This document shows, in pieces, positions 8,567 through 13,080 of a stretch of DNA of 13,080 nucleotides. Position numbers and translations under genes: made by a program. The stretch is from Phellopilus nigrolimitatus (lineage: Eukaryota > Basidiomycota > Agaricomycetes > Hymenochaetales > Hymenochaetaceae): positions 1 through 13,080 of the forward strand of contig JAJOHG010000579.1 in assembly GCA_021029095.1 (NCBI GenBank). The letters are read 5' to 3'. Below the pieces are notes generated by a model that worked only from the letters and a program-made list of their open reading frames with translations, was not told where the DNA came from and did not search any database. Numbering within the stretch: the stretch's first letter is position 1; each line of letters starts with the position of its first letter.

Positions 8567-8792
8567 GCGCGTCTCACATGTCGCTTTTCTTCCCGCATCC
8601 TACATTTTCGGTGTGCGTATACGTGGTGCATACTGTCATAACGAGATTTTTATGCTTTCCATTACCTTGTCATTTTATGCATATGCAATGCTTAAACCGA
8701 TTCACGCCATTGTATTATCGTCTTGACTAAAGACGAACAACGTCATCCATTTGCGAAGGAGTGTACAAGCAGATGTCAATCCGGTGAAATAT
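8567..8792. other. Convergent 3' region of eL21 and the RS-type protein gene
   Basis: A short AT-rich spacer between two converging stops; no gene seen. Confidence 0.5.
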
Positions 8793-10086
8793 TCAACCCC
8801 CAAACCTTTCTTTCGCCATTTGCTTGAACATATCCATGGTCGCGTTATCCTTCGCTCGGATGGCTTCGTGCCTTTCGCGAGCCTCAGCCCCCTTATCGTC
8901 CCGACCCGACATCCGTTTTTCCTCAAAGCGCTTTCTTGCCGCATCGCGTTGTGCAATTCTGCAGTAAATTATAAGTCATCATCGGCATTTAACATGAATT
9001 CTGAGCATCCCACCTGGCTTTGAAGCTGTCTCCACCACCCATCAGTGTGCTCTCGTCAATTTCACCAAAGACATCCTCTTTCGCTTCGCGAAACGACCGG
9101 TCACCTTCCCTCTTCATCTTTTTCTTCTCAAGCATCCCCTCCCTCCCGCGTTCTTTGGGCCCAACGAGGTCTTCAACACGTTCCTTTTCCTCTTGCCTGG
9201 CGCGTTTGCGTTCGTATGACCGCTCCGCGCCGCGGGCCTCTTCCTGCGCCTCGAGCATCATCACGCGATCGCCTGCCGAGGGCAACGCTGGGCCGAGCAC
9301 CCTGCTCGGACCGGCTTGACGGCTCGCCGCAGGTGTAGGTGCAGGAGATGCGCCAGCCGTGCTATTGTCATTCAATGGCGCGTTGCGTGTTGCGGCGCCG
9401 ACTTCGCTACGAGCTGCGTCTAGCGCTGCTTGCTCCGCACGCGTACGTTTCGACGCGAAGGACCAGCGATATGCGGTCTGGGCGGCCGCTGGCTGCGATG
9501 CGACGTCGATGCCAACATAATAGGATTCTGCATTTCCATGCACAGATATTGAGACGACGTAACTATACTAAATTTGAGCACGCACTTGAGAGCTTGCCAC
9601 GGTTCCATGCCTATAAACGGATAAACAAAGATGGTGTGAACGAGCTGCGCGCATGTAACGGTGCAAGGGAGGCATCGACCTTCACAAACTTGCGAAAGTA
9701 GCTTGTGGGAAGAACCGTAAGCTAAGTACTATGCTCGTGTATTCAAAGAAACCTACCTTCGCGCCTTCTCTCCGGACAGCTCATCGAAGTACTGTCGCAA
9801 TATACAGAAAGTCGAAAACAGTTCAGTAATATTTTACATGTATTCCCTCGCGGGTGAGACTGACTTTGCCTTTTTCCTCCTTTAGCCAGGACCTGAATTC
9901 GGGATTTTTGAGGAAGTAGTCTGAGTCGCTGATGGGCTGGGCATCATGGGGTAGCGGTTTTTGCTTTTCTTTCTCCCTGTGGTCCCTCTTGCGGTCGCGG
10001 TCCCTGTCTCCGTTCCGCTCTAGTGAGGAAGAGCGTCTGTCATGTGTATCGTGCCTTGGAGAGCGAGAGCGCTGACGGGATGACAT
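8793..10086 (-). CDS. Conserved RS/charged protein, possibly pre-mRNA processing
   Basis: On the minus strand, exons are 10086-9865, 9791-9757, 9701-9680, 9610-9586, 9527-9014 and 8958-8793, giving 327 aa; all phases fit. Residues 1-45 are RS/RD-rich (MSSRQRSRSP, DRDRDRKRDHREKEK). A conserved block follows: DYFLKNPEFRSWLKEEKGK (about 56-74), YFDELSGEKARSYF, RKFVKAWNRGKL, SKSYYVGID. The middle is Ala/Pro-rich. The C-terminal third is charged and likely helical, with EESTLM-like acidic segments, MGGGDSFKAR, and MDMFKQMAKERFGG at the end. I recall a similar block in uncharacterised fungal and plant RS-type proteins but cannot name the family with confidence. The RS region suggests a nuclear, splicing-linked role (inference). 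Three consecutive exons of 35, 22 and 25 nt encode the most conserved block, so automated models are likely to break here. The donor GTGGGA of the last intron is weak. Confidence 0.82.
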
Positions 10087-11122
10087 GGAATTGAGCAACG
10101 AGAATAGTCCGAGTCCGAACTGTCTGAACGTGACGCGCCCGTGGGTCCGAGGGAAGATCGACATCAACATCTTCGCGGAGATTGAACTCCTCCCGCACGC
10201 CCGAATAGGTTCAGACGCCTCGTTGTGGCACACTTACTCAAGGTTCTACATTAGTATGTGATTCAAGTTCGATCATCCCTCTAACTCCCTCATGACACGT
10301 TCTCTTCTTGCTCACCGGGATTCGCTCTGGATGCTCTAGCCGACTCCATTGTCTTCTTTCTTTAATTTGAAGCAAAACTGTGCGAGAATGATTGGGCCAG
10401 AAGAGTTATGCAGTAATAATGGCTCGTACAATGAAACTTAGGCGTTTATATGGTGTCCTTGAGTACACCCCTGCAGAAATTGGGGAGGATCAGGTGCTCC
10501 GTTTCTTTCCTTCCTCTGGAGTATATCATCACTTAAGCATCTTATTTGAGCAGCAGAAAACCCTCCCGGGTCTCTGCAAATCTCAAGCCGAAGATATTTC
10601 AAAGCTCTTCTAAGCGAACTTCGCATGTGTGTTTCTGGGTCATCAGAACGTAGAAGAGAGGAAAAATACTGCCCACTTCCTTTTCAGCCAGTAAGGAACG
10701 CGCTCGAACCCGAGCATCTGGTGTTTCGAATCCTATATCAATTGAATTATTTTGGCAAGTGGCATTCAATTCTAGCGTACACCGGCTCTCAAACAATCTG
10801 TTATTGAATGGCGATGTCTTCCGTGCTACCTAGATGGCAGCTGTACGCACACTGCCTAGCCCTGGCCGTGTTCAATTTCTCATCGCTCTTGACGATCTGC
10901 CGACACTCCGAGTCGTACCTTCAAGACTAATCAAACAGAAAAATACCACCACTCGTTCTTCGGAACGTTTCGAAGCTTCGCCTGGATGTCTTAGGAGTGG
11001 CTCTTCCGCATTTGTCGTATTCCTCAGCATTTTTTCAAGTTCGTCGGACGTTTTTGCTGCACTGCGTGGAGTGCTTGGTCTCAAAATACGAGCTTGTGCA
11101 CCTCGGCAGCACGTTCCTGGTC

Positions 11123-11138
11123 GCCCTGCATGCAGGGC
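11123..11138. repeat. 16-bp perfect palindrome
   Basis: GCCCTGCATGCAGGGC reads identically on both strands. It is followed at once by ATGCAT (11139-11144) and then TAATGTGCCT (11144-11153), a string that also forms the repeat at 599-632. The role is unknown. Confidence 0.6.
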
Positions 11139-11342
11139 ATGCATAATGTGCCTATGATGTGAATCTGCAGTGGTTCATATTCTCCTAGTTCTGCCATTTT
11201 TTTCTCAAGCAAACGACTTCGTGCGGCGCTAGCTCGGCTGATCGATTGTGCTCGAAAAGGCGATATTATTTCCTCATTCTTTACTGCTTTGGCGCCATGT
11301 TCTCTTCCATGTTGTGGGAATGTTTGGGCCTCCAAGAGCGCC

Positions 11343-11350
11343 TTTAAAAA
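11343..11350 (+). promoter_or_regulatory. Possible TATA-like element of the secreted protein gene
   Basis: TTTAAAAA lies about 100 nt upstream of the ATG at 11451 and is followed by a C/T-rich leader. The spacing resembles that of the hydrophobin TATA box. Called by position only. Confidence 0.3.
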
Positions 11351-11450
11351 CAGGCATGACAGACTCCTGATAGTCCAGCAGGCAAGCGATCTCTCTCGCA
11401 CCCGCATCTAGTCCAATCCCCCTTTACGAACTACCAGCAATTATCCAGCC

Positions 11451-12227
11451 ATGTTGTTCACTCGCGCCGTCTCTTTCCTCGCCTTCTTCACGACACTTGG
11501 TGTCTTCACGTCCGCCAAACCCTCGCTCAGCGATAGAAGTTCCGACAGTAACACCGCGGCCGTGTCGAGCGTGTTCACTACACTCCAGTCGCAGACAGGT
11601 TCGGTCCTCCCGCAGTTCAGTAAGTAATTTCTGATTTCCGCACTCATAGATTTAAAACGAACCTGGTGACTGACCTCATCTATCTATACAGGTGACCTTG
11701 TGGCTAGCGGGAACGCGACTTCCAGCACCGTCACGCCCCTCGTGAACCAGCTTGTCAGTGCGCTCAACACTGCGCATGGCTCTCTTGAGGCGATCCCCAC
11801 TGGCTCTACTCTCGTCAAGCGCCAGTCTGCGGATGCGATCGCTACTCTAGTCGCCGGTGTCGTGTCGGTTCGTTATTGTCGATTAATCGATTGAAGTTCT
11901 GGCCAACGGTTTGATTGACAAATAAATTTGCATTTAGGACATTGCGAATGGGTTGGAACCCCTTATTGGTGTCGTTCCTGGGCTCGACGTGATTCTCGTC
12001 GGCTTAGACACTGCGCTTGATGAGGTACTGGTCAGCGTCGACGTACTTCGTTGAAGGATTCAGTTGTTCTCGTCTCCTCTGCGTATGCCCTATTACATCC
12101 ATTTAGAGACAAGATTCGAAACTAATTTTTATTTGTTTCTGTCTACAGACTCACCGATGTCTCTGTTATTCTTCAGGGACTTGGATTGGGCGTCGTGCTC
12201 GGCTTACTTGGCTTACTCGGATTGTAG
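11451..12227 (+). CDS. Small secreted protein with Gly/Leu tail; reading frame broken
   Basis: Clear exons are 11451-11619, 11692-11867 and one starting at 11938; introns are 72 and 70 nt. The product opens with a signal peptide (TRAVSFLAFFTTLGVFTSA). A helical Ser/Thr/Val-rich domain follows (TPLVNQLVSALNTAHGSLEA), then LEPLIGVVPGLDVILVGLDT and ALDEVLVSVDVL. After that the frame hits TGA at 12051-12053. In another frame the sequence continues sensibly, SVVLVSSA, then a 66-nt intron (12083-12148, donor GTATGC, branch ACTAAT), then LTDVSVILQ and GLGLGVVLGLLGLLGL with TAG at 12225-12227. Either one base is missing near 12050 or a 32-nt intron (12025-12056) is removed, which restores phase but is very short. 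Related secreted proteins with this architecture are, from memory, common in agaricomycetes; their function is unknown. It could be a pseudogene or carry a sequence error. Confidence 0.72.
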
Positions 12228-12488
12228 AAAGCCACGCAACTATTTCTCGCACGAACAACGCTTTTGTTCGTGACCACAAGTTCATGATACGAGGAAAAGA
12301 AAAAAAGTTACTCAGGAAACCGGTCGGACTCTTGATTAGGACGGGTGTTTGTGATTGTAGTGCTTCGTTTTTGAATTGAATATGAAAAACTGGTTTGGTT
12401 GCCACGCTTGTGCGCGTCGATCCTTCGTTGTGATTCCGTCGATCAGGAGCAGTCTCTAAAGTCTCTTTGCTTTTGCTTATCTACACCA
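12228..12488. other. Intergenic: secreted protein 3' region and GON7 promoter
   Basis: No coding frame with support. The A-rich run at about 12295-12308 follows the secreted protein stop and could be part of its 3' end. The remaining sequence must contain the GON7 promoter; no clear element was seen. Confidence 0.45.
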
Positions 12489-12785
12489 ATGTCAAAGTCC
12501 TTATCAGTCAGCTACGACCTACACCCACCAGCGGCAGCAGCCGCGAGCGTCATTATCCAGCCATCGAAGACACATGCATTCCCCGTACCTTCGGGCGGCG
12601 CTCAGCAGGAGTTCTACAATTCGCTACGCGATGCCGTTGTGGCGGCCAAGGCACAGATCGGTGATGAATTGACTGCGTGGAGAGATGCTGTGGGGACTTC
12701 GGAGAACGCAAAGGAGCCAAAGAAAAGGACAAAAGCGGAAGACGAGGATGAAGATGAGGATGTAGGGAACGAGGGCGAAGTGTAG
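12489..12785 (+). CDS. GON7: EKC/KEOPS complex subunit Gon7
   Basis: A single exon encodes 98 aa. The N-terminal MSKSLSVSYDLHPP, the KTHAFPVPS segment, and the central FYNSLRDAVVAAKAQIGDEL with TAWRDAVG resemble fungal Gon7. The C-terminal KKRTKAEDEDEDEDV acidic tail and the short length also fit. Gon7 is the small, partly disordered subunit of KEOPS, which makes the t6A modification at position 37 of ANN-decoding tRNAs; in yeast it binds Pcc1. The frame extends upstream to 12399, but the ATG at 12489 is chosen because the recognisable domain begins there and the upstream residues are Cys-rich and unlike the family. No intron is seen. Identification rests on recalled motif similarity, so it is probable rather than certain. 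Confidence 0.75.
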   Translation: MSKSLSVSYDLHPPAAAAASVIIQPSKTHAFPVPSGGAQQEFYNSLRDAVVAAKAQIGDELTAWRDAVGTSENAKEPKKRTKAEDEDEDEDVGNEGEV

Positions 12786-12890
12786 CCCCGAAAGGTGGTC
12801 ATAACAGTTACACCGGTTGAACAGTGAGTAGACGGTTGTTTCTGGCACAAAATAGTGGCTAACGGACGGGATGCAATATATAGTGTACTA

Positions 12891-13080
12891 CTATGCATAA
12901 GATTGCAGTAAAATTATTGAATGGGATGGAAGTCTGAGCCATCTACTGCCTCTTCTTTTTCCTCTCGGACGCTCCTTGACCACCATTTTGTTGCTGTTCT
13001 TCGGACCCTTCGGGCCTGGACGCCTCGTGCGTTTACCCTTTGTGAGCCAGCCCCAGATCGAACGTGGATGCTTGTTGCCC
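12891..13080 (-). CDS. Possible 3' end of a gene running off the right edge
   Basis: Two overlapping minus-strand frames are candidates. One is open from the edge to TAG (complement of 12891-12893), 62 codons. It begins with HPRSIWGWLTKGKRTRRPG and is very basic and Pro/Gly-rich. The other ends at TAG 12943-12945 with QGASERKKKRQ, a natural-looking charged tail, but is open for only about 30 codons and would need an intron or frame change to reach the edge. Both suggest coding composition. The gene would converge on GON7, with about 105-160 nt between stops. The family cannot be named from this fragment. Confidence 0.3.
   Translation of the reverse strand, partial: GNKHPRSIWGWLTKGKRTRRPGPKGPKNSNKMVVKERPRGKRRGSRWLRLPSHSIILLQSYA

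Larger units (their letters stand above)
10087..11450. other. Long stretch without a supportable gene
   Basis: About 1.36 kb. The part next to 10086 is the upstream region of the RS-type gene and the last 150 nt is the promoter and leader of the secreted protein gene. In between, frames of 60-108 codons exist on both strands. Minus-strand frames around 10872-11407 have a mildly charged composition, but they switch frame, contain stops, and no splice model joins them, so they could be a decayed gene or nothing. A 16-bp palindrome lies at 11123-11138. Confidence 0.45.

Noticed and set aside
10690..10750. T-loop-like TTTCGAATCC suggesting a tRNA
   Set aside because: No matching acceptor, D or anticodon arms on either strand.
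10872..11407. Minus-strand frames with charged composition, possible relic of a gene
   Set aside because: The pieces are in different frames, are interrupted by stops, and no GT..AG introns of normal size join them; no domain recognised.
1..13080. Undescribed defence, mobile or biosynthetic system
   Set aside because: Every recognisable gene is a housekeeping or cell-surface gene; no transposase, reverse transcriptase, terminal repeats, biosynthetic enzyme or array was seen.

Overview
The window looks like nuclear DNA of a filamentous basidiomycete, most likely an agaricomycete (inference). The grounds are a class I hydrophobin gene, dense short introns (about 48-83 nt) with GT..AG ends and CTNA-type branch sites, compact genes on both strands, and protein sequences that read as fungal versions of eukaryotic housekeeping proteins. 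No rRNA, tRNA, CRISPR array or intact transposon was found.

Layout. 1-1413: no supportable gene; a small inverted/direct repeat lies at 599-632. 1514-1959 (+): secreted class I hydrophobin, 3 exons, with a TATA box. 2474-3461 (+): ribosomal protein eL28, 5 exons. Its last intron is 367 nt, against 60-63 nt for the others, and appears to carry an H/ACA snoRNA. 3701-4018 (-): an open frame without ATG, perhaps the last exon of an unrecognised gene. 4424-6525 (+): Trf4/Cid14-type non-canonical poly(A) polymerase, 6 exons. 6969-7740 (-): ribosomal protein uS4 (Rps9), 4 exons. 7961-8566 (+): ribosomal protein eL21, 3 exons, divergent from uS4 across a 220-nt shared promoter. 8793-10086 (-): RS/charged conserved protein, possibly splicing-related, 6 exons. 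10087-11450: no supportable gene. 11451-12227 (+): small secreted protein with a Gly/Leu-rich tail and an apparent reading-frame break. 12489-12785 (+): KEOPS subunit Gon7. 12891-13080 (-): possible 3' end of a gene that continues beyond the window.

Function. The core (2.4-10.1 kb and 12.5 kb) is housekeeping: ribosomal proteins, RNA polyadenylation/surveillance, a probable mRNA-processing protein and a tRNA-modification subunit. The two cell-surface genes (hydrophobin and small secreted protein) flank it. I see no defence, biosynthetic or mobile system. The most useful unannotated signals are the intronic snoRNA candidate, an 11-bp palindromic element (TACTGTACAGT) shared by the two ribosomal-protein promoter regions, and the frame break in the secreted protein.

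All gene models were spliced by hand from the sequence. Exon phases are consistent throughout except in the secreted protein at 11451.
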